A stretch of DNA of 64,000 nt from PALSA-1353 sp050012375 (GTDB taxonomy: Bacteria > Planctomycetota > Phycisphaerae > Tepidisphaerales > Tepidisphaeraceae): NCBI GenBank assembly GCA_050012375.1, contig JBEKHH010000025.1:6075-70074 (forward strand), given 5' to 3'. Positions 43,209-52,463 of the stretch are shown one piece after another (the first letter of the stretch is position 1; the number at the start of each line of letters is the position of its first letter). The translations under genes and the position numbers were made by a program. The notes beneath the pieces were generated by a model that saw nothing but the letters and a program-made list of their open reading frames with translations, was not told the origin of the DNA and ran no database searches.

Positions 43209-43346
43209 AGCCCGCAACCGCATACGATGCCACGAGGGTCCTCGCCAACACGGTTCAACCCGCTGCCGCGGTGGAGCCTTGCCGCATCATTGTGCGACCA
43301 ATGAGCGGCTTGCTTGTCGGCCACTTGTCGGATACGCATCGCAGAT

Positions 43347-44315
43347 ATGCCCCAGGCAAATCCCAGCCCATTGTCGGGGCGGCCGTTATCCTCCTCGGAG
43401 CCGGCCGGGCCTGCCGTCGCTGAATGGTCCGAAAGAGGCGTCGGACAGAATTGGCAGCATCGCTTCTTCCACGGGTTGATCCGGCTTCTAGGCAAGCGGC
43501 CGGCATACCAGATGGCGTACATCGTCACGTTCGGATACGTCCTGTTTTATCCGGGCGTCCGGCGGCGCGCTCGCTTCTACCTGGAGCACCGATTCCCCGA
43601 GCGCCACGGCCTGATTCGTCGATTCCTTGACACCTATCGGTTGCTACGCAACTTTGCCCGGACGCTGGTGGACATGGCCGCGCTCGGCATCCTGGGGCGG
43701 CGCTCGTTGATCGCCACCAGCCCCGATCGCGCCCGCCTTTTGTCGCTGGGCGAGGGAAACAGGGGATTCGTTTTGCTCAACGCGCACGTCGGGAGTTGGC
43801 AGTTGGGACTCGTGGCATTGGAGGAATTCCGCAGGTCCGTCTCACTGGTGATGGTTCCCGATCCCAAGTTGCAGACCCTGCTGGGCACTACCGCTGTCAA
43901 GACCATCGATCCGCGCACGGGCCTCCAAGGAGTTCTGGAGATGACCCAGGCGCTGCTACAGGGCGAAATTGTCGGGTTGATGGGCGACAGGACCTTCGGC
44001 GACGAGCAGAACACCGTAAATGTTCAGTTCCTCGGCGGCCAGGTCGCGTTGCCTGTGTCCTCCTACCGCCTGGCCTCGGCGGCGGGCGTCCCGGTCGCCG
44101 TTCTTATGACCGCCAAAACCGGCTACCGTTCTTACGACGTGCGGCTGATGAGAGTGATCGAGGTAACGCCGGGACTTGGCCGGGACGCGCGGAATTACGC
44201 CGTCTACGCCCGGCAGTTCGCCGAGGTCTTGGAAGAGTTCGTGGCGCAATATCCTTGGCAGTTCTACAACTTCTACGATCTGTGGGCGCCTGCCGCCGAA
44301 CGGGGCGTAACCTAA
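43347..44315 (+). CDS. LpxL/HtrB-like lipid acyltransferase
   Basis: A ~322-residue protein like lysophospholipid/lipid A acyltransferases: membrane-associated helix around MAYIVTFGYVLFYPGV, RRARFYLEHRFPERHG, and motif I as LNAHVGSWQLG. Canonical LpxL enzymes have Hx4E here; this one has His followed by Gln at the fourth position (HVGSWQ), so the catalytic dyad is altered. Later VGLMGDRTFGDEQ and ALPVSSYRLASAAGVPV match the family. ATG 43347 is used; TTG 43314 is also open. It probably transfers an acyl group from a carrier made by the cluster. Confidence 0.8.
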   Translation: MPQANPSPLSGRPLSSSEPAGPAVAEWSERGVGQNWQHRFFHGLIRLLGKRPAYQMAYIVTFGYVLFYPGVRRRARFYLEHRFPERHGLIRRFLDTYRLLRNFARTLVDMAALGILGRRSLIATSPDRARLLSLGEGNRGFVLLNAHVGSWQLGLVALEEFRRSVSLVMVPDPKLQTLLGTTAVKTIDPRTGLQGVLEMTQALLQGEIVGLMGDRTFGDEQNTVNVQFLGGQVALPVSSYRLASAAGVPVAVLMTAKTGYRSYDVRLMRVIEVTPGLGRDARNYAVYARQFAEVLEEFVAQYPWQFYNFYDLWAPAAERGVT

Positions 44316-44436
44316 AACGGAATTTAGGGGAGCGAGGTTACGCCGGGATTACCTCGAGCATGGCCGATTGATTGGTCCGGCGAATCTCTTTGACTATACT
44401 CTGCCAACTGGCGCATTGGCGGAGTTGGTGATTGAG

Positions 44437-45702
44437 ATGAAATTACGGTTGATCTATCCGCGCTGGCCCAAGCTTCGCAACCAGCCGGAATTCCACCTGC
44501 CCCCGCATGGTCCCGTGGTCTTTGCCGCGACGCTGCCGCCTTACGTTCACATCGAGTTCTTTGATGAAAACGTTCAGGAAGTCGATTTTTCCGATAGCTG
44601 TGATCTGGTTTGCATCTCATGCATGTTGACCTGTCAGATGCCGCGCGGCTACGCGATCGCGGACCGCTTCCGGGAGATGGGCAAGAAAGTTATTTTCGGA
44701 GGCATCGGGACTTCGCTGCACCCCCAGGAGACGCAACAGCACGCGGACAGCGTTTTCCTCGGCGAAACCGAGGGGCGCATGGAGGCGGTTTTGCGCGACT
44801 TCGAGCGGGGAGACCTCAAACCCGTCTACGATTTTCAGCATGACTTCCCGGACATGCGGCTGATCGGGCCGGCGCGGCGGGACATCCTGGCGCGCCAGCT
44901 TTACAATTTCCGCGGCGTGCAGATGGTCGATCTGATGCACGCGTCGCGTGGATGCCGGTTCCACTGCTTTCCGTGCTGCGCGTCGTTTTTGGGCGGGTGC
45001 AGTTTGCGGCCGCGCCCCATCGATCAGGTGGTCCAGGAAGTGGCGGCGATCGACAACAACCGGCTGTTTTTCGTGGATAATTCCTTCGCTCAGAATGACC
45101 AGTGGCAGAAGGACCTGTTTCGGGCGCTGATGCCGCTGAAAAAGAAATGGATTTCACATCCGATCAAGGACAACCCCGAAATCCTGGACCTGGCCGCCGC
45201 CGCGGGATGCTGGTACGTCTACCAGGCCATCATCAACACCTCCGACGTCATCGCGCAGCGGATCAAGCGGCTGAAGGAGCGCGGCATCGGTGTGGAAGGC
45301 ACGATCCTGCTGGGCACCGACGAACATGACGAGGACGCGATCCGGCGGCTGGTCGATTTCCTGCTGGACCTGGACTTGGACCTGGCCGAGTTCACCGTCA
45401 TGACCCCCTTCCCGCAAACACCGATCCGGGCCGAATTGGAGAAGCAGGGACGCATCCTGCACAATGACTGGTGTCGTTACACCTGCGATGAAACGGTGTT
45501 CAGGCCGGCGAAGATGAGCGTCGACAAGCTCAACGAACTGCATCAGTATGCTTGGGATACCTTTTACGCCGACTGCAGCGTCGAAGTGCGCATGGCCCAA
45601 CTGTACGTCAAGGTGATCGAGAAAGAAAAAGCCGACGGCACCTACAGGCGAATGACCCTGAACCGGCGGAAATGGAACCGGACAACGGATCAAGCAAATT
45701 GA
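44437..45702 (+). CDS. B12-binding radical SAM protein, cluster enzyme 2
   Basis: A ~421-residue protein with a B12-binding-like N-terminal domain (MKLRLIYPRWPKL, LVCISCMLTCQMPRGYAIAD, VIFGGIGTSLHPQE) and a radical SAM domain with CxxxCxxC in ASRGCRFHCFPCCAS near residue 172. It is shorter than enzyme 1 and clearly a different subfamily. The ATG at 44437 fits the start of the Rossmann fold; upstream residues look non-coding. Its 3' end overlaps the next gene's start. Confidence 0.88.
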   Translation: MKLRLIYPRWPKLRNQPEFHLPPHGPVVFAATLPPYVHIEFFDENVQEVDFSDSCDLVCISCMLTCQMPRGYAIADRFREMGKKVIFGGIGTSLHPQETQQHADSVFLGETEGRMEAVLRDFERGDLKPVYDFQHDFPDMRLIGPARRDILARQLYNFRGVQMVDLMHASRGCRFHCFPCCASFLGGCSLRPRPIDQVVQEVAAIDNNRLFFVDNSFAQNDQWQKDLFRALMPLKKKWISHPIKDNPEILDLAAAAGCWYVYQAIINTSDVIAQRIKRLKERGIGVEGTILLGTDEHDEDAIRRLVDFLLDLDLDLAEFTVMTPFPQTPIRAELEKQGRILHNDWCRYTCDETVFRPAKMSVDKLNELHQYAWDTFYADCSVEVRMAQLYVKVIEKEKADGTYRRMTLNRRKWNRTTDQAN

Positions 45703-47036
45703 AAATCCTGCTGCTCTCAGCCAACACCGCCACGATGCCATACCCGGTTTATCCGCTGGGCATGGGCACGGTAGCCGCCGCGCTGATGCGCGCCGGACAT
45801 GAGACGGTGCTGCACGATCGGATGGTCGCCGGGGCATCCATTGACGCCTGGCGGCAGGCGCTGCGGAGAGAGAAACCGGGCCTGGTGGGCATTTCCATCC
45901 GTAACCTCGACAACGTGAACCTGCTGAACGAGAAACGATACGCGGAGGATGTCGTCCACCTGGTCCGGGCCGCACACGAAGAACTCGACGTCCCGGTGGT
46001 GCTGGGCGGCTCGAGTTATTCGCTGCTGCCCGAAGTCCTCCTGCGCCAAACCGGCGCGGATTACGGCATCGTCGGCGAGGGCGAGCGCCTGATCGTCGAA
46101 CTGGTGCAATCGCTTGAGCATGGCCGCGCGCCGCCGCACGGCACGATCTTGAGGAAGGCGGCGCCAATCGAGAAAAATGAACTGTGCGGCGCGTACTATG
46201 ACCCGGCCCTCCTCAAGAGCTATCTTGACCTGGGTACGATCGCGCCGGTGCAGACCAAACGAGGCTGCGCACTCCGCTGCGCGTACTGCTCCTATCCGGT
46301 GCTGGAAGGCGGGTCATTGCGGTGCCGGCCCGCGGCCGACGTGGTGGACGACGTCGAACGGCTGGTGAAGGACCATGGCGTGCCCTATGTGTTCTTCGCC
46401 GATTCGCTGTTCAATGACGATGACGGCGCTTACCTGGAAGTGCTGCGAGAGATGAAGCGGCGCAAGCTGACGGTGCCGTGGTCCGCATTCATCAAGCCGA
46501 CCGGGATCAGCGACGAAGTCGCGATCCTGATGCGCGAGACCGGGCTGGTGGCCGCCGAGTTGGGTTCGGATGCGGCGTCCGATGTCACGTTGCGCGGGCT
46601 CCGCAAACCATTCCGTTTTGCCGAAGTGGTCCAAGCCAACGACGTGCTGGCCAGACAGGGAATCGCGGTGGCGCATTACTTTATGTTCGGAGGCCCCGGG
46701 GAGACTCGGGAAACGGTGCTCGAGGGGATCGAGAACATCAAGAGCCTCCTCTGCAACGCCGCCTTCGTCTTCCTGGGAATCCGCATTCTCCCCCATACTG
46801 AACTGCACCGGATCGCCCTTGGCCAAAAGATGATCGCGCCGGACTGCGACCTGTTGGAACCGGTCTTCTACCTGTCGCCGGCCATTGACCGGGCTTGGGC
46901 CGAGCCAACGCTCAGGGAAGGATTCAGCAGCCTGAATCACGTGGTGTTTCCGCCCGATGCGCTGGACGACAAGCTGCAATTGCTGCACAGGCTGGGGTAT
47001 GCCGGCTCACTGTGGGACCTGCTTGCCCCTTCGTGA
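45672..47036 (+). CDS. B12-binding radical SAM protein, cluster enzyme 3
   Basis: A ~454-residue protein with an N-terminal B12-binding-like domain (LLLSANTATMPYPVYPLGMG, PVVLGGSSYSLLPE) and CxxxCxxC in KRGCALRCAYCSYPV near residue 198. ELGSDAASDVTLRGLRK is the SAM-binding part. ATG 45672 overlaps the previous gene by 31 bp; TTG 45699 with a 4-bp stop/start overlap is an alternative. The three radical SAM genes differ from one another, so three separate steps are likely rather than one duplicated step. Confidence 0.88.
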   Translation: MEPDNGSSKLKILLLSANTATMPYPVYPLGMGTVAAALMRAGHETVLHDRMVAGASIDAWRQALRREKPGLVGISIRNLDNVNLLNEKRYAEDVVHLVRAAHEELDVPVVLGGSSYSLLPEVLLRQTGADYGIVGEGERLIVELVQSLEHGRAPPHGTILRKAAPIEKNELCGAYYDPALLKSYLDLGTIAPVQTKRGCALRCAYCSYPVLEGGSLRCRPAADVVDDVERLVKDHGVPYVFFADSLFNDDDGAYLEVLREMKRRKLTVPWSAFIKPTGISDEVAILMRETGLVAAELGSDAASDVTLRGLRKPFRFAEVVQANDVLARQGIAVAHYFMFGGPGETRETVLEGIENIKSLLCNAAFVFLGIRILPHTELHRIALGQKMIAPDCDLLEPVFYLSPAIDRAWAEPTLREGFSSLNHVVFPPDALDDKLQLLHRLGYAGSLWDLLAPS

Positions 47037-47037
47037 A

Positions 47038-48498
47038 ATGAACATCGTCCAGACCATCCGCGCCGAAACGAGCGCCGCCCGCGACAAGACGGCGATCATT
47101 GAGGACGGGCGCGCCCTGACTTACGCCCAACTGCTGGATTCCGTGGCGAGGCTGGGCGCGTCGCTGGCGGCAAGGGGAATCGGACCCGGACAGCGCATCG
47201 CATTCCGCTGCGCCGACGGCATCGACTACGTCACCGGGGCGCTGGCGCTGCTGGAATGCGGGGCGGCCGTCGTGCCCGTCGCCGATTCCCTCACCGACGC
47301 CGAACTGCGGGAAACGATCGATCGGATCGAGGTTCACGGCGTGCTGACCCACGCGAGCCTGCCGACGGCTACCGGCGAAGAAACAACGGAGCGGATCGAT
47401 GGGCCATTTCGTTGGCGGGCGCTGGGCGGCCGCTACGAACTGGACCAGCGCTGCCGGCAAATGGGGGCGGCATTCATCCGTTTCTCCTCCGGCACCACCG
47501 GCGCCAGCAAAGGCGTGGTCCTTTCCCATCGCGCGATCATCGAACGCACCGACGCCGCCAATCGCGGACTGGAAATCACCCGGCGCGACGTGATTCTCTG
47601 GGTGCTGGGCATGAGCCATCATTTCGTGGTGTCGATCCTGCTGTTCCTCCGCAAGGCGGCAACCGTTGTGGTGGCCAATCGCGATTTCCCGTTCTCCATC
47701 TTCGATGCCGCGACGCGCTTTGAGCCGACTTTCATCTATGCCTCGCCGGTGCATTACCACCTTCTGAACTTGGCCGATTCGGTTCCCAAGACGGCGTTGA
47801 GGCGCGTGCGCCTGGCCATTTCCACGGCCATGAAGATGCCGCCGGAGATCTCCCGTGCCTTTACCGGCAAGTTTGGATTCACCCCGGCGGAGGCGTACGG
47901 GATCATCGAGATCGGGTTGCCCTTCATCAATCGCGAAATCGCCTCGGGGGGCGAAGGCACGGTCGGGCGAATCCTTCCCGACTACCAACTGCAAATCCGC
48001 AATCCGGATGGAGACGGAATTGGCGAGGTATTGGTCGGCGGCAAGGGAATGTTCGATGCCTACTACTCGCCGTGGCGAACGCGCGAGCAATGCCTGGAGG
48101 GTGGAAAATTCCCCACCGGCGATCTTGGAAAGCTCGACCCACAAGGGCGATTGATCCTGCTGGGGCGATGCAAAACCGTCATTGTGTGCGCCGGCATGAA
48201 CGTGTTTCCGGAGGAAGTCGAGGAGGTCATCAATTCAGTGCCGGGGGTGACGGAATGCCTGGTGTTCGGGCAGGACCATCCGCAATTCGGACAGGTTCCG
48301 GTGGCGGACGTTGTCCCGGCGCCGGGCGCCGATGCTGCTGACATTATCGAGGCTGTTCGCCGGTATAGTTGCCGGAGGCTGTCTGCGTTTAAGGTGCCTG
48401 CGGAATTCCGGATCGTTCGCAATTTGCCGAAGACGTCCAGCGGAAAACTGGCTCGTCTACGTCGGATCGATGAGCCAAGCGGATCGTTGGTCAAGTGA
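47038..48498 (+). CDS. Acyl-AMP ligase / acyl-CoA synthetase-like (adenylation enzyme)
   Basis: A 486-residue adenylate-forming enzyme that should activate a carboxylic acid with ATP and load it on CoA or on a carrier protein. Core motifs are FIRFSSGTTGASKGVVLSHR (P-loop-like A3), AYGIIEIGLPF (A5), FPTGDLGKLDPQGRLILLGR (A7) and LPKTSSGKLAR with the catalytic Lys (A10). It begins 2 bp after the previous stop. With two carrier proteins nearby, loading of an acyl group onto ACP is plausible. Confidence 0.9.
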   Translation: MNIVQTIRAETSAARDKTAIIEDGRALTYAQLLDSVARLGASLAARGIGPGQRIAFRCADGIDYVTGALALLECGAAVVPVADSLTDAELRETIDRIEVHGVLTHASLPTATGEETTERIDGPFRWRALGGRYELDQRCRQMGAAFIRFSSGTTGASKGVVLSHRAIIERTDAANRGLEITRRDVILWVLGMSHHFVVSILLFLRKAATVVVANRDFPFSIFDAATRFEPTFIYASPVHYHLLNLADSVPKTALRRVRLAISTAMKMPPEISRAFTGKFGFTPAEAYGIIEIGLPFINREIASGGEGTVGRILPDYQLQIRNPDGDGIGEVLVGGKGMFDAYYSPWRTREQCLEGGKFPTGDLGKLDPQGRLILLGRCKTVIVCAGMNVFPEEVEEVINSVPGVTECLVFGQDHPQFGQVPVADVVPAPGADAADIIEAVRRYSCRRLSAFKVPAEFRIVRNLPKTSSGKLARLRRIDEPSGSLVK

Positions 48499-49435
48499 GG
48501 CGCTGCGCGTGGATCGAGAGAAGCAAATCACCCGGGTCCTGTCCCTTCTCGACTCGCTGGCAAGGGAATCCGTGTCCGCTGCCCGAACCTACGCCATCGA
48601 GGAAAACCGCGCGCTTTTTGAAGCGATGCGATCCCCGGGCCGCTTTGTCCGATGGCTGACAGGCCGGGCGATCAAACTGGCGCCGGAAAGGCTCGTCGAG
48701 ATCAACGAATTGCTGCCCGAATTGGACCAAGCCGTCCATGCGCGATTGATCGCCTTCGAACGGAACAAGCGTTTTGGGCTGCTAAAGCCCCTGGTTCAAC
48801 GGATTCGCGACCTGATTCGCACGGCGGATCGTCCGCTCGTGCTGGCCGACTTCGGGTCGGGCGGCATGGAGGTGGAGCGGCAAGTCATCGAATCCCTGGC
48901 CCATGAGAAAGATCATCCGTTGGTAACGTTCGTCGGCTTTGACGCGTCTTCTGAGGCAGGCGTTCTTGCTCGACGCAATCTCGCGGCGCGCGTGCCGGAA
49001 GGGATCAGCGTTTTTCAGTCGGCCGATGCCTGTGCCCGGTGGCTGAAGGAGCCGGCGTTGATTCCAGGCCAAGCAGTTCGTGTCGCGTTCTGCCGCACGT
49101 CGATCCTGGAATTGCCTCAAGATTTTGCACACGGGACTTTCGACGTCATCTTTCACTCGTTTTTTCAACATCACCTGGATGCCCGGCATCTGCGGAAACC
49201 GGAGGAGAGTGTTGCGCTGGGCGGGCGCGTCCTGGAATACGATGGCTTCCATGACTGGCTGGCAATGATGGTCGTGAGCATTCTCGGTTGGAACGATCCG
49301 GTTTTCCTTGCCGCCGGAATGGTTTCGCATCGACGGCTTGCCACGCGGGATCAGGTGATCGCGCGCTCGACGAATTCACGTCTCCATTTTTACCCCAATG
49401 GCTGCTATTTGCGCGAATGGCGATCGACGCCCTGA
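48470..49435 (+). CDS. SAM methyltransferase-like protein
   Basis: A ~321-residue protein with a helical N-terminal part and a Rossmann-like core beginning PLVLADFGSGGMEVERQ, a class I SAM-binding motif, then FVGFDASSEAG and DFAHGTFDVIFHSFFQHHLD. The last ~80 residues have LGWNDPVFLAAGMVS. ATG 48470 overlaps the ligase by 29 bp, indicating coupling. It probably methylates a cluster product; the substrate is unknown. It ends inside the convergent condensation-type gene (31-bp overlap). Confidence 0.7.
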   Translation: MSQADRWSSEALRVDREKQITRVLSLLDSLARESVSAARTYAIEENRALFEAMRSPGRFVRWLTGRAIKLAPERLVEINELLPELDQAVHARLIAFERNKRFGLLKPLVQRIRDLIRTADRPLVLADFGSGGMEVERQVIESLAHEKDHPLVTFVGFDASSEAGVLARRNLAARVPEGISVFQSADACARWLKEPALIPGQAVRVAFCRTSILELPQDFAHGTFDVIFHSFFQHHLDARHLRKPEESVALGGRVLEYDGFHDWLAMMVVSILGWNDPVFLAAGMVSHRRLATRDQVIARSTNSRLHFYPNGCYLREWRSTP

Positions 49436-50766
49436 ATGAAGCACGACTTCAGGCATTGCATCAGTTGCCGTGCCATGCGGTCATCGAGCACGCCCTCCAT
49501 GTACGAGAGCACGATATTCATCTGCCCCCGGAAAAACGTGAGGCAGATGCCCAGGCCCGGCGGCGCCGGCACGCGCGGCGTGTGCAGCAGATTGACGGCC
49601 GGCAGGCCCAGAAATGTCTCGCCGCTGAAGGCGGATTCGCGCAGGCAGGCGAAATAGAAGGACCATTCGATCCCGCCCAACGGGCCGCGCGCCAGCCGGC
49701 TTCCCAGGCAGTGCGGAGCGATTCGCGTCAGCATCGCCGCGTCCCGCAATGCGCCGGGAATATCCTCCCTCATCTGCTCGAACAACTGATCGCGCAACGA
49801 GGCCACGAGTTTCTCAGCCGGATCGGAGTCTTCGAGCGGCGACCGGAAGGCCATGAACGAAAGGTGATTGAATAGAAGGCACTCCCATTTCTGATCCGCG
49901 CGGCGGTCGTCGATCGAAACCGCGACGAGAAACTCCCCGCCGCCACGTGGAGCTGCCCCAAACGCCGGCCGCATCGCCCGGATGGTCCTGGCAAGTGCCG
50001 ATGGCAGCACGATGGGCAGACCGCATTCCTCCGCGGCAACCTCCACGAGGCGGGCGGCCTGCTCAGCGGTGATGCCGTCATGCAGAAAACGCACCGGGCG
50101 GTTGCGACGCCCACGGGGCATCGCCAACGTCACGGCCGGCCGCTCCGCCAAACGCAGCCGAAACCGATTGATTGTCTTCCCACCGGCGAACTGCCTGCTC
50201 CACTGATCGAGGTGCGGCCTCTCGGTCTGAGAGATGCACCCAGCGATCTCTTCCAGACGCCCTTGCCAGGTCTGCTCGATCAGGTCGAGGAAGGCTTCGG
50301 CGCCGAAGGCATCCAACAGCCGATGATCGAAGACCATGCCAAGCCGTGACGGGCCGCCCGCTCGACGAACCAGCAGAAATCGCAGATGCTCCGTCGCACT
50401 TTGCAGCGGCCTGTTCACATGCGCGGCCAGCATGGCATCGGCCTGGCCGACGCCAACATCCGCGGGCAGTTCCACCACCGTTAAAGGGATGACCTTGCCG
50501 GCGGATGCGCCCGAAACCTTCCAATACGGCGCCAGATTGACGATATCACGGGAAACCTGGCCGTGAATCACGGGCAAGCGGCTCGAGATTTGTGCCAGGA
50601 CCGTTCGCAATCGATCCGCCGGAAGCTCCCCGTCCAGATCCAGAATCACCTGCGAGAGATTACCGACGCCGGTTTCCCGCCGCATGACGTAGTCGATCGT
50701 TCCAATGGTCCAGTCGATTCCCGTGAGGTAACGCCGATGGCGCGAGTATGGAAGCGTGAGGCTCAA
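49405..50766 (-). CDS. Condensation-type acyltransferase
   Basis: A 453-residue protein of the condensation/PapA-like superfamily: the HxxxD-type motif is FDHRLLDAFG near residue 150, followed by a DFGWG-like region and the C-terminal GLGICLTFFRGQMNIVLSYMEG segment. These enzymes join an acyl group on a carrier protein to an alcohol or amine. Its start overlaps the stop of the upstream acyl carrier protein gene by 4 bp, so the two are translated together. It may be the release or transfer step of the cluster. Confidence 0.75.
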   Translation of the reverse strand: MSLTLPYSRHRRYLTGIDWTIGTIDYVMRRETGVGNLSQVILDLDGELPADRLRTVLAQISSRLPVIHGQVSRDIVNLAPYWKVSGASAGKVIPLTVVELPADVGVGQADAMLAAHVNRPLQSATEHLRFLLVRRAGGPSRLGMVFDHRLLDAFGAEAFLDLIEQTWQGRLEEIAGCISQTERPHLDQWSRQFAGGKTINRFRLRLAERPAVTLAMPRGRRNRPVRFLHDGITAEQAARLVEVAAEECGLPIVLPSALARTIRAMRPAFGAAPRGGGEFLVAVSIDDRRADQKWECLLFNHLSFMAFRSPLEDSDPAEKLVASLRDQLFEQMREDIPGALRDAAMLTRIAPHCLGSRLARGPLGGIEWSFYFACLRESAFSGETFLGLPAVNLLHTPRVPAPPGLGICLTFFRGQMNIVLSYMEGVLDDRMARQLMQCLKSCFIQGVDRHSRK

Positions 50767-51023
50767 GGATGCGTTCCGGCATGGATGGCGGCGGCGAGCG
50801 TTCGGACGGACTGGACCGCCTCACGCTTGAGCCCGGCCTTCATGAGACTGAGGCCGAATGCCTTCTCGATGACGATCAGCAGCGACACGAAGCGCAGCGA
50901 ATCCATGCCCAGCGAACGAAGACTCATATCGGGGGAGACGTCGCCTGGCTTGAGCGCAAGCAAAATCTGGATTTCCGTGCAAAGGCGTTGCTCGATAGCA
51001 GGCATGGTGAGTTGCTCTGCCAT
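50763..51023 (-). CDS. Acyl carrier protein 1
   Basis: An ~86-residue carrier protein. The phosphopantetheine serine is in LGMDSLRFVSLL. ATG 51023 (MAEQLTM) is used; ATG 51068 would give a ~101-residue form. It is coupled to the condensation-type gene by a 4-bp overlap. It would carry the acyl intermediate for the cluster enzymes. Confidence 0.85.
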   Translation of the reverse strand: MAEQLTMPAIEQRLCTEIQILLALKPGDVSPDMSLRSLGMDSLRFVSLLIVIEKAFGLSLMKAGLKREAVQSVRTLAAAIHAGTHP

Positions 51024-51204
51024 TGTGGAGATGATCTCCCGCGGCGATGCCAGAGACGCCGCCCGCATCAAATCCCGGTGTTGACCGGGAAAAGGGTGGC
51101 CGCCCGGCCACGGTATAATCGCTTGAGCGTGACGGCTGTGTCAACCGCGGCGTGATCGGCCTCGGCGCGGAGGGGCCGACGAGTCACGATTTGGGAAAGA
51201 GGCC

Positions 51205-51489
51205 CTACTTGGTGGCGTTTTCCAGCACGTAAGGGGCAAGCGTATCGATGCAGCGGAAAATCTCCCGGCCCTTTTGCATGTCCTTAACGTCCAGCCCGTA
51301 TTGCCGATGCAGAATCACCACGATCTGGACACCGTCCAGGGAATCCAATTCCAGTCCCCCTTTGCCGAAGAGATCCGCGTCGTCGTCGATGTCCTCGGGC
51401 CTCACACCTTCCAGGGCGAGATCCGCGATCAGGAGTTGCTTGAGTTCCTGCTTGATTTGCTCCAGCGTTCGTTTCGAAACCAGGCTCAA
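51205..51489 (-). CDS. Acyl carrier protein 2
   Basis: A 94-residue acyl carrier protein with the attachment site in LELDSLDGVQIVVI. It differs strongly from carrier protein 1, so the two may hold different acyl groups or act at different steps. It is 181 bp upstream of carrier protein 1 in the same direction. No own synthase gene is adjacent. Confidence 0.87.
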   Translation of the reverse strand: MSLVSKRTLEQIKQELKQLLIADLALEGVRPEDIDDDADLFGKGGLELDSLDGVQIVVILHRQYGLDVKDMQKGREIFRCIDTLAPYVLENATK

Positions 51490-51629
51490 GTTGTCATCGC
51501 CCTCTTATCGCAACGATTTGCACCATGACGTTAGGCGATATTTTCGGCTTCCGCAAGACGTTGGCGCCCGAGGGTTTGCCCCATTGCCGCGCATTCGGCT
51601 CGATCCTATTTCCCATGCGCCGGATCGAC

Positions 51630-52400
51630 TCATAATTTGAAGAGCAACCCCAGGTATCCCTCGATGGTGTTGATGGATGGGTTGCGCGCCGCGCTGTCTA
51701 TGCGGGCATTGGAAATGTGCAACAAGCGAGCGCCCACGAGAAGGTCGGTCCCATCCCAGAGATGCACGGCGGCGCCGGCGCCCGTTTTGAAGAAAAAATT
51801 GAAATAGGTGCCTGCGGCGGGAAGGCGGCCGCTGGATTCCAACACGCCGGGGCCGAAGTCAATGAACGCAGTCCAACCGGGTTCGTTGATCAGGTGCGTG
51901 CGCAGAAGGAGATCGCCTCCGCCGGACCCGACGTCCGGCCCAGCCTGCGTTGCCTGCAGGCCGGTGGCTTCCAGCGTCACGGAGTTGCTGAACTTGCTGA
52001 ATACGAAATTGTACCCGACTCCGATCGTGCCGGAGTAGAGTTGTTCCCTCGTCCCTTTGGGTTGGCTGGCGTAAGAGCCATAGGTTTCAAAAGTCCAAAG
52101 GCCGTTGGCAATGGCGATAGGTTTGCCAGATGGCGCGGAGGTTGCAGGAGCGTTGCTATCCGGAAGCGCAACCGAACTGTTATCCAAAGACAAAACCGCC
52201 TCTTCTTTGCAGTCGGAGAGTTGGACCTTCGGCAAGAATTCGCGGCCTGTTCCAGTGGTGTTGTGCCAGTCATCTACAACCCTCGCCAGGGAAGCCGGTA
52301 GAGCCGGCTGGAAATTCTCTCGCTCGCTGACACAGCCCCATGTCAGAACCGAAACCACGATCGCCACATGGATCACGAAGCTGTGTTTCATGATGCGCAT
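51630..52400 (-). CDS. PagL-like lipid A deacylase lipoprotein
   Basis: A 256-residue protein with an N-terminal signal and lipobox (VLTWGC), a Ser/Pro/Thr-rich linker and a C-terminal beta-rich barrel-like domain. RLLHISNARIDSAARNPSIN near the end matches the HxSNA catalytic motif of lipid A 3-O-deacylases (PagL), with His and Ser present. PagL is usually an outer-membrane barrel; here a lipoprotein anchor is predicted. ATG 52400 is preceded by GGAAGG at 5-nt spacing. It sits next to the radical SAM/ACP cluster, which suggests an outer-membrane lipid target. Confidence 0.75.
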   Translation of the reverse strand: MRIMKHSFVIHVAIVVSVLTWGCVSERENFQPALPASLARVVDDWHNTTGTGREFLPKVQLSDCKEEAVLSLDNSSVALPDSNAPATSAPSGKPIAIANGLWTFETYGSYASQPKGTREQLYSGTIGVGYNFVFSKFSNSVTLEATGLQATQAGPDVGSGGGDLLLRTHLINEPGWTAFIDFGPGVLESSGRLPAAGTYFNFFFKTGAGAAVHLWDGTDLLVGARLLHISNARIDSAARNPSINTIEGYLGLLFKL

Positions 52401-52463
52401 GCGTGCCTTCCAATATAATCCACTGCGACTTAATCCGAAATCCGATCTTCGGCCCAGCGCCGC

